A DNA stretch of 38,295 bases from Chloroflexota bacterium (GTDB taxonomy: Bacteria; Chloroflexota; Anaerolineae; Promineifilales; Promineifilaceae): positions 1 to 38,295 of the forward strand of contig JAHEJP010000005.1 in NCBI GenBank assembly GCA_024638855.1, in the 5' to 3' direction. The notes beneath the pieces were generated by a model. It was not told where the DNA came from. It was given only the letters and a program-made list of their open reading frames with translations, and ran no database searches. Positions within the stretch are counted from its first letter, which is position 1; each line of letters starts with the position of its first letter. This document shows, one piece after another, positions 16,593 to 25,397 of the stretch. The position numbers and the translations under genes are program-made.

Positions 16593-19500
16593 CTACTCAT
16601 CGAAGTGGTTAACATAATCTTCCGGTCTTATTGAAACCACCTGACTGACGCTATCGGCGCCCATGCTCACACCATAGACACTTTCGGCAACTTGTACGGT
16701 GCCCCTGTTATGAGTGATCAAGATAAATTGGGTTTGTTCGCTCAACTCCCGTAACAAATCACGGAAGCGGGTCACATTGGCGTCATCAAGCATAGCGTCG
16801 ACCTCGTCGAGAACGCAGAAAGGAGTAGGGGAGACCTTTAATAGAGCAAAAATAAGGGCGACGGCCGTGAGTGATCGCTCCCCGCCGGAAAGCAGTGCCA
16901 ATCCTTGTTCGCGACGACGGGGTAGTCTGGCAACGATATCGACCCCACTATTAATTAAGTCATCGGGATCGGTCAATACCAATTGGGCTGAACCACCGCC
17001 GAAAAGTCGCTTGAATACATCTCCGAAGAGAGCGTCAACTTCCTCAACGATGGCTGCGAAGGCCAGTGAAGTCTGGTCATCTAGCTCATCAATTACCCGG
17101 CTTAACTTTGTCTGGGTTTCAGCGAGATCCTCGATTTGTTGTCCCAGGTATTCATACCTCTCTTTTGTTTCGTCGTATTCGGCCGGCGCATCTGGATTGA
17201 ACCCGCCCATCCGGTTGAGTTGGCCCCGATAACGTTGGATTGTTTCTTCTATATCTTCTGGCAATACCTCAACATCAGGCAATTGCTCGACGACTTCGGC
17301 GATGGGCAACGGCGATTGGCCTGCTTGATCGTCATCGTACCGTAGGTTAACCAGGCCTAAATCTACTGTTATCCGCTCTTGAAGTGCCTCAATCTGATTT
17401 TCACTGCGGTTCAGTTCGATTCTAGCTTGCGTATATTGGGTTTCTAGCTCATGGCTGGACCGTTGGATTCGGTCCAGTTGTTTCTCAAGTTGGGCTAATT
17501 TGGTTCGATTATTAACCACTTGCTCTTTTAGCGGGCTTAGGGTTGTTTCCAGAGCAGAGAATTCACTCTGCAACTTCTTAAGATTTGATTCCTCATCTTT
17601 TAGTTGGAGAGCTTGCCAGGCATTCTTCAACTCGGCCTGCCGTTCGGTGCGCCTCTGCAACAAGTTTTCAATCTGCGTTAATGTCGCTCTTCGACTATCA
17701 ACAACTGCTTGCCGTCCGGCCAGGATTGTCCTGGCCGCATCCGCCTTTTGCATCAGTTGGCGTTTCTGGTCTTCTGTTTCTGTCACCGGCAAAGAAACTA
17801 ACTGCTGCTTAGCTATCTCTATCAGCTGAGATTTTTCCTGCAATGTAACTTTGTCCTCAACCAAAGATGCCTCTAATGTGGCAATATGCTTCAGATTTTT
17901 CTGTAACTCCGCTTTGCTAGCATGGCGTTGCTCTTGAAGCATTTGCTGTTTTTGCTGACTCAAGTCTATGGCTCTTTGAGAGCGGCCAATTTTCTGATTT
18001 AATTCGACAATTTGCTTGCTGAGAGTTTCTTCTGCGATATCAAGCCCATCCAGGGCAGTCTGTACTTTTGCGGCTTGTTCCTGCAGCAATTCAAGTTCAT
18101 TTGTCTTTTCGTATAGTAAAAGCTGACTGTCGGCCAATTGAGCGGCTGTAACTTGAAGCTCTTCTTGAACAGCGAGAATATTGGCCTCACTTTTAAGCGG
18201 GTTGGACTCCACTAAACCCCCCGAATGGACCACAAATCCATCTAAAGAGGCGGCCAGGGAACCTGGTGGCAACTCGTCTACGATCGTATAGGCATCTTCG
18301 CGTGACTGAACGATCAAGACACGACCTAACAACAGTCTTGCCAAATCGCGCGACTCGCTGCTTGACTTAACCAAATTATCGGCCCAATCAATGACGCCAC
18401 TGCCTGAGGGTGTTTGAAGTGGCCCGGGTACATTCAGTTTGCCAGCAACACCCGTTACGAGCCATTCACTTGCGTTAAGATCCAGAAACGACCACATTGA
18501 TTGGACATCGGATACTAGATACGCTGATAAGCGATGTCTGAGAGCAGAATCGATCGCTCTTTGATATCGTTCTTCAATCTGCACTGTATCAATAAAGGGT
18601 ATAATATTTTGACCACTTTCGATTTCCGGTTGCGCATCCAATCGCATTTCTTCCATCAAATCATGTCGAGCTTGTAAAGCCGCAATACCGTCACGTATCA
18701 GGGCGTTTTCTTTTTCAAGTGATTCAATATTCGATCGGTGTATAGAATATTCCTTTGACAATCCACTACGCTTTTGATCAATGATAGCAATCTCATTATT
18801 TAATTGCCTCAATTGTTTGTTATCGGCTTCAAGCGATTCTATATGGCGTTCAATATCGGCCGTTATCTGATTCAAATGAGCGTTGTCTGATAACAAATCC
18901 TCGCTTTCTCGCCGGCGCTGTTGAAGTTGGTCCAAGATACCTTCGGCTTTTGCATTGTCGCTTCGAAGTTTATCCCGCTCAAATTCTAGATTATTCAATT
19001 GGTTTTTCTTTGTCTCGATTTGTTCTTGGGTTACCTTGATGGTCAATTTGAACTGCCGCCAGGCTTTTTCATTTTCTTGAAACTCATTTTGGACGTTCGT
19101 CAGCTCGATCACCGCTTGATCCAATTCTGACAAGGCTATATTCTGCTGTTGTTCCAGGCGAGGTATTTCCTCACCTAAATCGACCAATTGTTGCCAGAGA
19201 GCTGATTTCCTTTCACGAAGTACGGCAACAAGTCGACGGGAGTCGTCAAGTTTTATGCGTACATCTTCCTGGAGAATATTTGTCGATTCAACTTCTTTCT
19301 GCAATTTTCCGGCCAATAGACGCTGCTCTTGAATTTCCTCTTGTAAGTTAAGCGTCTTGCTTCGTTCAGATTCCCACTCACTTTTTAACTGTTCGGATTC
19401 GAACCTATTGTGTCGCAATTCTTGTTTTGCTTTTAACCATTTATATCCATACCAGATCCGGAGATGGTGTCGGAGGTCTGCCGCGACTTGTTCATAGTTC

Positions 19501-20138
19501 TGGGCACGATTTGCCTGGCGCTTCAGGCTAGTCAGGCGCGGCCTAATTTCACTCAAGATATCATGCAGGCGCTCAAGATTGCGATTGGTTTCATCAAGAC
19601 GCCGCAAGGTCTCTGCCCGTCGTGATTTATAAAGACTGATACCGGCCGCTTCTTCAAATAGCGAGCGTCTTTCATCAGCTCTAAGAGATAAGGCCTGATC
19701 GACCAGGCCCTGGCCAATGATAGTGTAAGTGCGATGGGCTAATCCGCTGCTTGACAGGAGTTCCGAAACGTCGCGGAGGCGTACTTTTTGTCCGTTAATG
19801 AGGTATTCGTTTTCGCCAGAACGATATGCTCGCCGGCCGATCTCAATTTCCGAATAATCAATGGGTAACCAGCCGGTCGAGTTGTCCAAAGTTAGGATTG
19901 CCTGGGCCATACCTGCACGCGCCCGCTGCTGGCTACCGGTGAAAATCATGTCTGCGGTTCTTTTGCCTCTAAGCGTGCTGAAGCTCTGTTCTCCCAACAC
20001 CCAACGCAAAGCATCGGCAATATTGCTCTTCCCACTACCATTAGGACCAATTACAGCGGTTATCCCATTGGTAAACTCGAAGGCTGTCTTCGTGGCAAAT
20101 GTTTTGTACCCGTGTAAGGTAAGTCTCTTAAGTCTCAT
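16593..20138 (-). CDS. smc: Chromosome segregation protein SMC
   Basis: SMC is the ATPase of bacterial condensin that compacts and segregates the chromosome. At 1181 residues it is full length. Visible in order: Walker A GPNGSGKSN (~31-39), a long coiled coil (~165-500), the hinge (~505-665), the returning coiled coil (~665-1000), the ABC signature LSGGERS (~1083) and Walker B FCVLDEVDAMLDD (~1107-1119), then a D-loop and ITHNRGT. The genes for its partners ScpA and ScpB are not in the window. It is third in a minus-strand unit after moaB and the rlmI-like gene (79-nt gap). Confidence 0.97.
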   Translation of the reverse strand: MRLKRLTLHGYKTFATKTAFEFTNGITAVIGPNGSGKSNIADALRWVLGEQSFSTLRGKRTADMIFTGSQQRARAGMAQAILTLDNSTGWLPIDYSEIEIGRRAYRSGENEYLINGQKVRLRDVSELLSSSGLAHRTYTIIGQGLVDQALSLRADERRSLFEEAAGISLYKSRRAETLRRLDETNRNLERLHDILSEIRPRLTSLKRQANRAQNYEQVAADLRHHLRIWYGYKWLKAKQELRHNRFESEQLKSEWESERSKTLNLQEEIQEQRLLAGKLQKEVESTNILQEDVRIKLDDSRRLVAVLRERKSALWQQLVDLGEEIPRLEQQQNIALSELDQAVIELTNVQNEFQENEKAWRQFKLTIKVTQEQIETKKNQLNNLEFERDKLRSDNAKAEGILDQLQQRRRESEDLLSDNAHLNQITADIERHIESLEADNKQLRQLNNEIAIIDQKRSGLSKEYSIHRSNIESLEKENALIRDGIAALQARHDLMEEMRLDAQPEIESGQNIIPFIDTVQIEERYQRAIDSALRHRLSAYLVSDVQSMWSFLDLNASEWLVTGVAGKLNVPGPLQTPSGSGVIDWADNLVKSSSESRDLARLLLGRVLIVQSREDAYTIVDELPPGSLAASLDGFVVHSGGLVESNPLKSEANILAVQEELQVTAAQLADSQLLLYEKTNELELLQEQAAKVQTALDGLDIAEETLSKQIVELNQKIGRSQRAIDLSQQKQQMLQEQRHASKAELQKNLKHIATLEASLVEDKVTLQEKSQLIEIAKQQLVSLPVTETEDQKRQLMQKADAARTILAGRQAVVDSRRATLTQIENLLQRRTERQAELKNAWQALQLKDEESNLKKLQSEFSALETTLSPLKEQVVNNRTKLAQLEKQLDRIQRSSHELETQYTQARIELNRSENQIEALQERITVDLGLVNLRYDDDQAGQSPLPIAEVVEQLPDVEVLPEDIEETIQRYRGQLNRMGGFNPDAPAEYDETKERYEYLGQQIEDLAETQTKLSRVIDELDDQTSLAFAAIVEEVDALFGDVFKRLFGGGSAQLVLTDPDDLINSGVDIVARLPRRREQGLALLSGGERSLTAVALIFALLKVSPTPFCVLDEVDAMLDDANVTRFRDLLRELSEQTQFILITHNRGTVQVAESVYGVSMGADSVSQVVSIRPEDYVNHFDE

Positions 20139-20217
20139 CGATGGCGGGCAGTATATTATTAAGTCCTTGGCATGACAATGGATAAATTCATCACGAAAGA
20201 TCTACAGGCTTTATTGG

Positions 20218-21453
20218 CTAAGACACCTGGCAAATGAAGCCCTTAAGATAGGCAGATTCAGGAAATGTCACCAAAACGGGATGATCTGCAGCCTGGCCTA
20301 AACGCTGGATTATCTGTACATCTCGTCCAGCATCCACTGCTGCTCCAAACAGTACCTTCTGGAACAGATCTTCGTTTACCAGACCGGAACAAGAAAAGGT
20401 GGCCAACAGCCCCAAAGGGCGAAGCAATTGGAGCGCGAGTAGGTTCAAATCCTTGTAACCCCTACAGGCTGATGGAATATCTTGTTTCCGATTGGCGAAC
20501 TTGGGTGGGTCTAAGATTATGACGTCGAACTGGCGGCCTTCTTCCCTAAAATCTCGTAGAATTTGAAATGCATTGCCTCGAATATATTGATCCTGTGGGC
20601 GAGCCAATTTATTCAGATCCAAATTTTGCTTGATGGCGCCCAGGAATGATCCTGACGTTTCAACGTTGGTTATTTTCCTGGCCTGATTAATGGCCGCATA
20701 AATTGAGAAACCGCCAGTATAAGCGAATACATTAAGTATTTCACGTCCTTCTACGTGGGATTGTTGGCAAACTAGTTGGCGATTATCGCGTTGATCCAGA
20801 TAAAGTCCGGTTTTGTGGCCTCGGTATAGATCGGCCATCATCGCCTTATCATTCTCAAGAATCTTCAACGATTCTGGTGGTGCTGTTCCCGCAAGTAAGC
20901 CGACAACCTTTTCTAGCCCTTCCTTTTTCCTGACGTTAACATCAGATCGCTCCAATATTCCACGTGGTTTAATGGTATCTTCCAAGATCCGTGTTAAAAG
21001 AGTTTTACGAATGTCAACGCCTAGCGTTAGAAATTGCACGGCCAGATAATCTTCGTATTGGTCCACAATCAATCCAGGCAGGCCGTCAGACTCGGCAAAT
21101 ATCAGTCTTAAGGCCGTTGTCCCTCGATCTTTAATACCTATAGCTTGGCGGCGATGTACGGCTCTCTGAACCTTTTTGCGCCAAAATTCTTCATCTATGC
21201 GTTCATCAGGATCCCAAGATAAAATCCGGACGCTTATTTGTGAACGGGGGTTAAAGTAAGCCCGGGCTAGCCACTGATTGTTTTCACCAATGATTTCAAC
21301 GACATCACCCGGTTGTGGAACACCCTGAACGATTTCGCGAATAGCGCCAGAAAAAATCCAAGGATGCCGGTTCTTGATTGGCTTTTCCCGCTCCTTGAAT
21401 ACCCTTATCGATGCCGTAGCAAGGTTCACGACCTTAAACCAACCGGTGCCCAT
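20218..21453 (-). CDS. Class I SAM-dependent rRNA methyltransferase, RlmI-like
   Basis: The protein has 411 residues from the ATG at 21453, which overlaps moaB by 20 nt. The longest open frame starts 66 nt earlier but its extra residues do not fit the family. A GTG at 21429 that avoids the overlap is also possible. Family features: an N-terminal PUA-like domain (KPIKNRHPWIFSGAI, then GDVVEIIG and ISVRILSW), a central EEHI-like region with GLIVDQYEDYLAVQF, and a Rossmann methyltransferase domain with ILNVFAYTGGFSIYAA, NVETSGS, and FDVIILDPPKFA, the catalytic-type motif of RlmI/RlmK proteins. In E. coli, RlmI makes m5C1962 in 23S rRNA; the same target is inferred here. Confidence 0.85.
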   Translation of the reverse strand: MGTGWFKVVNLATASIRVFKEREKPIKNRHPWIFSGAIREIVQGVPQPGDVVEIIGENNQWLARAYFNPRSQISVRILSWDPDERIDEEFWRKKVQRAVHRRQAIGIKDRGTTALRLIFAESDGLPGLIVDQYEDYLAVQFLTLGVDIRKTLLTRILEDTIKPRGILERSDVNVRKKEGLEKVVGLLAGTAPPESLKILENDKAMMADLYRGHKTGLYLDQRDNRQLVCQQSHVEGREILNVFAYTGGFSIYAAINQARKITNVETSGSFLGAIKQNLDLNKLARPQDQYIRGNAFQILRDFREEGRQFDVIILDPPKFANRKQDIPSACRGYKDLNLLALQLLRPLGLLATFSCSGLVNEDLFQKVLFGAAVDAGRDVQIIQRLGQAADHPVLVTFPESAYLKGFICQVS

Positions 21454-21937
21454 GCTCGGCACTCTTTTCGCCCCGAAGCAATTTGAGAGCATGCGGCAAG
21501 ACGGGGAGAAGCAGGTCAAGGTTTTCTTTCACAGCTTTTGGGCTACCGGGAAGATTGATGATCAATGTTTTACCCCGAATACCGGCTGTAGCTCGAGAAA
21601 GCATCGCGTGTTTGGTTATTTTTAAGCTTTCGCTTCGCAGCGCTTCCACTATTCCCGGAGTAGGTTTTTCAATGACACGAACGGTGGCTTCAGGGGTTAC
21701 ATCACGCGGTGCGAACCCAGTTCCACCTGTAGTCAATATTAAGTCCAATCCAGTATCGCACCAGTTTTCCAGATATTTGGCTATCTCGATGATTTCGTCG
21801 CTTACTGTTGCTTGTTTGGTTACCTGCCATTTAGTTTTTCGCTCGAGTATTTCCACAATCAATGGTCCACTCACATCTTGATATTCACCACTGGCAGCTC
21901 GATCGCTAACGGTCAACACACCCACGCAAATATCCAT
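21434..21937 (-). CDS. Molybdenum cofactor biosynthesis protein, MoaB/MogA type
   Basis: This family adenylylates molybdopterin before metal insertion by MoeA. The protein has 167 residues. The ATG at 21937 lies 7 nt after GAGG; an adjacent ATG at 21940 and one at 21952 are alternatives. Motifs: CVGVLTVSDRAASGEY, LILTTGGTGFAPRDVTPEA (the GGTG substrate-binding loop), and TLIINLPGSPKAVKENL. MoaB and MogA cannot be told apart by eye. A moeA gene lies at 35583-36845, so both late molybdenum-cofactor steps are represented in the window. It is first in a unit with the rlmI-like gene and smc. Confidence 0.93.
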   Translation of the reverse strand: MDICVGVLTVSDRAASGEYQDVSGPLIVEILERKTKWQVTKQATVSDEIIEIAKYLENWCDTGLDLILTTGGTGFAPRDVTPEATVRVIEKPTPGIVEALRSESLKITKHAMLSRATAGIRGKTLIINLPGSPKAVKENLDLLLPVLPHALKLLRGEKSAEHGHRLV

Positions 21938-21985
21938 CATTGTGCCTCGCATTTGCTTTTCATCGTTATCGCTAACTGGGGAATG

Positions 21986-22006
21986 CTACACCAGAACTTG
22001 ATGTAG
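21986..22006. other. Hairpin between PHP gene end and moaB
   Basis: CTACACCA pairs with TGATGTAG (one mismatch on the plus strand, a G-U wobble on the minus strand) around a 5-nt loop GAACT. It lies about 25 nt beyond the PHP-protein stop and about 50 nt before the moaB start, so it could terminate the former or sit in the leader of the latter. No T-tract follows, so intrinsic termination is doubtful. Confidence 0.3.
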
Positions 22007-22030
22007 TTGTGGCTTCCTGTTAAGAAAAAC

Positions 22031-23827
22031 TCAACGGCCGTGTTTTTCGCCATGTTTTTCGACGAGTTTCATCCATTGCTCGTTCATTCCACTGTCCGTA
22101 ACACCGTAATAAATATGCACCCCTTCGGAATCCCGCAACGCTAGATCATACCATGAGTAGTTTTCACGGCGGCGCTCGTCTACCACTGCAATATTTCCTT
22201 GCCAGGGAATATCTTCTTCTTTTGGATCATTGGATTCAACCTGGGTGATGGCATAATGCCAGAGCTTTCTAGCCGATGACTTCGTTACATTCTTGATTAG
22301 GTTACCATTTCGCAGATCCCGCACGGTATGATAAATGGTGCCGTTGCGCTCTTCGCTGGCTACAATCTGCACACCGGTGCGCGGAGCAGAAGGTGATTCA
22401 TCGACTTGCCCATCAGTTAAAGTGCTTCTGGTAACTTCTTTCGGTGCGGTAAAAGCCTGATCGTATTGGGTAGCGATTTCTAGCGGTGGTTCTAAGGCAA
22501 TATTTTCCTTAACTCTCCGTTCGACAAGGCGGATGACTTCGTCTCGCACCGCCAAGGTTGTCTCCGCTTCATCGCGAACATAAAAGCCTTTGTCGTCCAT
22601 AGCATAAGGCAAGTCTCGTCCAGGCGGTACGATGACCCTTACAATCGCTTTACCCTGCGATGCGAGGCTATCAATATTTACATTCGGATCTGGGCTTAGA
22701 TGCTTAGAGATGGCTGAATGCAAGAATTCAATCGAATTCTTGTGGTCTCTTACGCCAACAATCTTTTCATTTATATTTTCCGAGAGTCCAATATAAACCG
22801 TTCCGCCATTAGTATTGGCCATAGCACAAATATCTTGAAGGATCCGGTTCAGATGGCCTCCGCGCTGTGCCATACTGGCGTGAAAAGACTGGACAATGGA
22901 TGGACCTTCCTCTCGAGCAACAAGGACGAAATCAGCCGGTTTTGCAGGCCCACGAAATGGGCGGGTAAGAGAGAAATCATTACCCTTTAGCACCTCAGCT
23001 AGATCCTCGAAGGTGACTTCCTTCAGCAAGATCTCGGTAACTCTGTCGCCAACGCCAAGATGCTTTGAGCTACTGGTATCGCGTACGAGGCGATGTGCAT
23101 CGGAACCCTGAATGCAACGCATTGGTCGAGGATACTCGGGTTTTGAGCCATCGAAAAAGCGTCGCGTGGCATAACGACCATGTTTTTCCAGATCCGTCAC
23201 CTCAAGGCAGTGTAGATTTGGATCTTGCGTATAGGTCATTTTCGTCTGACCGCCAAAATCCAATCCGCGCATAATCACACCATTGCCAGAGTTGGCGTGA
23301 GCGGCTATCACCAGGCCACCGGCCTGGTTGATGACTTTATAGGCTGTAAGCACATCGGCCGTAGCGCCCACCGTCGAGCTACCGGCCTGCAGCTGTGTCG
23401 GAGAAATGTTCAATGTCAACAGCAGGTGTTCCAAGAATGTAACCGGTGTGTCTGGAGAAAATACACCTAGAATATGAAAGCCAAAAGTAGCCGTGAACTC
23501 GAATCCAGGTAGGACAACGATCTTCTCGAGTAGCCTCCTGTACTCTCTAAGACGTCGTTCTTCATCTGCTTTGAGACGATCTAATTTCTCGAGCATCTCC
23601 AGTTGCTCAAGATGCCGTTTCATTGCTGCATAACCGGCCACGGTATTGTGGTCGGTAAAAGCGATTAAGCTGAGATTGCGTGCTTCCGCTTGCCTTAAAA
23701 TATCAAGATAAGAAATATGAGGTTCTTGGTAATCTTTCGAGGCAGGTGTATGCAAGTGTAAGTCTATGCGTCGCCAGTCGCGGCCTCTTTTCTGAGCCGC
23801 TCCAGGTCGTTTTCTGGAATGGGCCAA
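22031..23827 (-). CDS. PHP phosphoesterase fused to AlbA_2 (Schlafen-type) domain
   Basis: The protein has 598 residues, starting at TTG (23827), 2 nt after the response-regulator gene; the next in-frame ATG would delete the first metal motif. Residues ~18-285 form a PHP domain with every expected metal ligand in place: H24-x-H26, D59-H60, E110, H118, H177 and D243-x-H245. A long charged helix (~70-100) is inserted. Residues ~303-435 match the AlbA_2 domain of Schlafen and helicase-like proteins: ICAMANTNGGTVYIGLSEN, KIVGVRDHKNS, GFYVRDEAET. The last ~160 residues contain two small beta-rich repeats of unknown fold. PHP domains hydrolyse phosphoesters; AlbA_2 domains bind or cut nucleic acid in several families. 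A role in nucleic-acid or nucleotide metabolism, possibly defence, is inferred. Confidence 0.85.
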   Translation of the reverse strand: MAHSRKRPGAAQKRGRDWRRIDLHLHTPASKDYQEPHISYLDILRQAEARNLSLIAFTDHNTVAGYAAMKRHLEQLEMLEKLDRLKADEERRLREYRRLLEKIVVLPGFEFTATFGFHILGVFSPDTPVTFLEHLLLTLNISPTQLQAGSSTVGATADVLTAYKVINQAGGLVIAAHANSGNGVIMRGLDFGGQTKMTYTQDPNLHCLEVTDLEKHGRYATRRFFDGSKPEYPRPMRCIQGSDAHRLVRDTSSSKHLGVGDRVTEILLKEVTFEDLAEVLKGNDFSLTRPFRGPAKPADFVLVAREEGPSIVQSFHASMAQRGGHLNRILQDICAMANTNGGTVYIGLSENINEKIVGVRDHKNSIEFLHSAISKHLSPDPNVNIDSLASQGKAIVRVIVPPGRDLPYAMDDKGFYVRDEAETTLAVRDEVIRLVERRVKENIALEPPLEIATQYDQAFTAPKEVTRSTLTDGQVDESPSAPRTGVQIVASEERNGTIYHTVRDLRNGNLIKNVTKSSARKLWHYAITQVESNDPKEEDIPWQGNIAVVDERRRENYSWYDLALRDSEGVHIYYGVTDSGMNEQWMKLVEKHGEKHGR

Positions 23828-23829
23828 TT

Positions 23830-24222
23830 TTACTCTGTTGCCTCCAGAAGATCGTTTAATTGTTTTGACAACGTGCTCGGGGAATATGGTTTGATGAGAA
23901 ATCTTGTGGCCCCAGCTTTATTAGCGTCGGGCTGACGCCTATCGTCACCTGAAGTCATAATAACGGGGATATCCGAATTCGCTGCTGTTCGGCCATTGCG
24001 AATAGCCTCTAATAAATCGATACCATCGTCACCCTGGGCTAAATTACAGTCGATAACAAAAGCATCAGCTCCATCTTGGGCTGCGTTTTGCGCACGTGCG
24101 ATATCGGGGCTCACTACGACCTTGAAGCCATCCATTTCTAATAGCATGCGGATTAGAGTGGTATTGGTTCTGTCATCATCGACCAAGATAACGGTATGCA
24201 TAATGGTTGATCTGGTGGTCAA
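23830..24222 (-). CDS. Stand-alone response regulator receiver protein
   Basis: The protein has 130 residues and no output domain. All receiver residues are present: acidic triad D15-D17, phosphoacceptor D58 in FVIDCNL, T90/S91 in MTSGDD, and K111 in FLIKPYSP. The TTG at 24222 overlaps the previous stop by 4 nt (TTGA) and lies 7 nt after AGGAG, which favours it over the internal ATG at 24201. It probably acts by protein-protein contact, CheY-style, and no histidine kinase is nearby. The PHP-AlbA_2 gene follows after 2 nt, so the regulator may control that enzyme. Confidence 0.93.
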   Translation of the reverse strand: MTTRSTIMHTVILVDDDRTNTTLIRMLLEMDGFKVVVSPDIARAQNAAQDGADAFVIDCNLAQGDDGIDLLEAIRNGRTAANSDIPVIMTSGDDRRQPDANKAGATRFLIKPYSPSTLSKQLNDLLEATE

Positions 24223-24434
24223 TCATGATCTCCTAAAGCTGCGATTCCTCTGACCAGACCAATGATGCCGATGGCGAGTCTAAGTGCATCTGAAGTCTTC
24301 ACGCGGGGAGGACCACCACCTTTTTCTTCCGAAGTACGGCTAAGCAGATAGCCTGCCACCAAGCCACTGGCTGCACCAATAACCGTGGTTCCAACAATAA
24401 CCTTTATCTTCCAATCTTGCTCAGAATCTGGCAT
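24219..24434 (-). CDS. Small one-helix membrane protein
   Basis: The protein has 71 residues, starting at the ATG at 24434 with GGAG 6 nt upstream (a TTG at 24440 abuts the same GGAG and is less likely). A glycine-rich helix VIVGTTVIGAASGLVAGYLL (~12-31) is followed by a polar segment and an amphipathic stretch LRLAIGIIGLVRGIAAL. The glycine spacing suggests helix packing or oligomers. No known family is recognised. It sits between a two-helix membrane protein and the response regulator in one transcription unit. Confidence 0.7.
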   Translation of the reverse strand: MPDSEQDWKIKVIVGTTVIGAASGLVAGYLLSRTSEEKGGGPPRVKTSDALRLAIGIIGLVRGIAALGDHD

Positions 24435-24436
24435 AG

Positions 24437-24934
24437 TCAACTCCGCTTAAACATGCTTGATAATCGTTTTAGTAAAGTAGTAATGTAGGCATAGATGCCC
24501 TGAACCTTTATAAAAGGCGCAGCAATCCTTGGCGCGATTCCGTCCACTTTTAGCCTGACAATGCCAACCCCACCATCTATTCGCCACATTAGAACTTGGA
24601 GCTGTCTTAATGGTGCAATTCCTTGCTTTCTGGCCTGAACCGTTGCCGCTATGAAGGCGATTGGCACAATACTGCAGAAAACCATGGCTGGAATCGTAAA
24701 TAAAATGACGACTGCATCAGTTATACCCGAGATCGTCTGCAAGGCCTCCAATGTCGGAGGATTCAGTGCAGTGTAGAGTAGAAGCAAGACTAGAATGACG
24801 ACAATTATGCTTGAAACAATGATAGGGGCGTAAACGTATCTCGTGTTGAATTTTTGGAGCGACTCTGCTCGCTCTTGTTGACTCAAGGTTGGCTCGTATT
24901 CCACCGTTTCTGGCACTATGTTAGGGGTTGTCAT
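24437..24934 (-). CDS. Two-helix membrane protein of unknown function
   Basis: The protein has 165 residues with two long hydrophobic helices (~36-57 and ~70-98), a cytoplasmic-looking N-terminus rich in Glu/Gln/Arg and a basic C-terminus (TTLLKRLSSMFKRS). The ATG at 24934 follows GGAG by 6 nt, and TACAAT about 16 nt before that could be a -10 box, giving a very short leader. First gene of the membrane/response-regulator/PHP unit. No family was recognised. Confidence 0.72.
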   Translation of the reverse strand: MTTPNIVPETVEYEPTLSQQERAESLQKFNTRYVYAPIIVSSIIVVILVLLLLYTALNPPTLEALQTISGITDAVVILFTIPAMVFCSIVPIAFIAATVQARKQGIAPLRQLQVLMWRIDGGVGIVRLKVDGIAPRIAAPFIKVQGIYAYITTLLKRLSSMFKRS

Positions 24935-25051
24935 TGCTTACTCCACGACCATTGTACCACATTGAAATGGTGCGTCACGTCTGGCAGCAAAGTCAAATAT
25001 TGACGAAATGTTCAGGTGTATCTTCGGTGTTTGGATAATCATCCAAGGGTA

Positions 25052-25384
25052 TTAAAAAGGAGGACACTTACCGCTTACTTGAGGTGTCTGTCCCGATAAA
25101 TCGTAGCACCAACAGTAATTGGTATTGATGCCGGATTCGTTCCCATCCCAGAGTAAATATCTCAATGAAGTTTTAATGCAACCGGGACCACTGGGTAATC
25201 GCCGGTTCCATTCAAATCCAACACCCTGTGCATTAACTTCCGAGATGAGAAAAATTCGTATACCGCTCAGATTAGCCGAGTATAAACGAATCTCTCCTCG
25301 AGTCGCCAGTAAGAAGGCCGTGATGGGGAAGCACATGACTATGAGCCAAATGACGATAACCCCGGCATACACTAATCGACGCAC
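25052..25384 (-). CDS. Small membrane-tethered protein with extracellular cysteines
   Basis: The protein has 110 residues. An N-terminal helix (~6-27) is followed by a ~83-residue exported part with four cysteines (CIKTS, YCWCYD and the C-terminal GKCPPF), which could form two disulfides. It starts 13 nt after the glucan phosphorylase stop and is probably co-transcribed. A 6-bp hairpin TTGGAT-GATT-ATCCAA lies just after its stop without a T-tract. No family is recognised. Confidence 0.6.
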   Translation of the reverse strand: MRRLVYAGVIVIWLIVMCFPITAFLLATRGEIRLYSANLSGIRIFLISEVNAQGVGFEWNRRLPSGPGCIKTSLRYLLWDGNESGINTNYCWCYDLSGQTPQVSGKCPPF

Positions 25385-25397
25385 AATCTTTCTGACT

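Noticed and set aside
16714-17232. 172-codon plus-strand frame
   Set aside because: Antisense to the C-terminal ATPase part of smc, which is unmistakable; the shadow has biased Ser/Arg composition.
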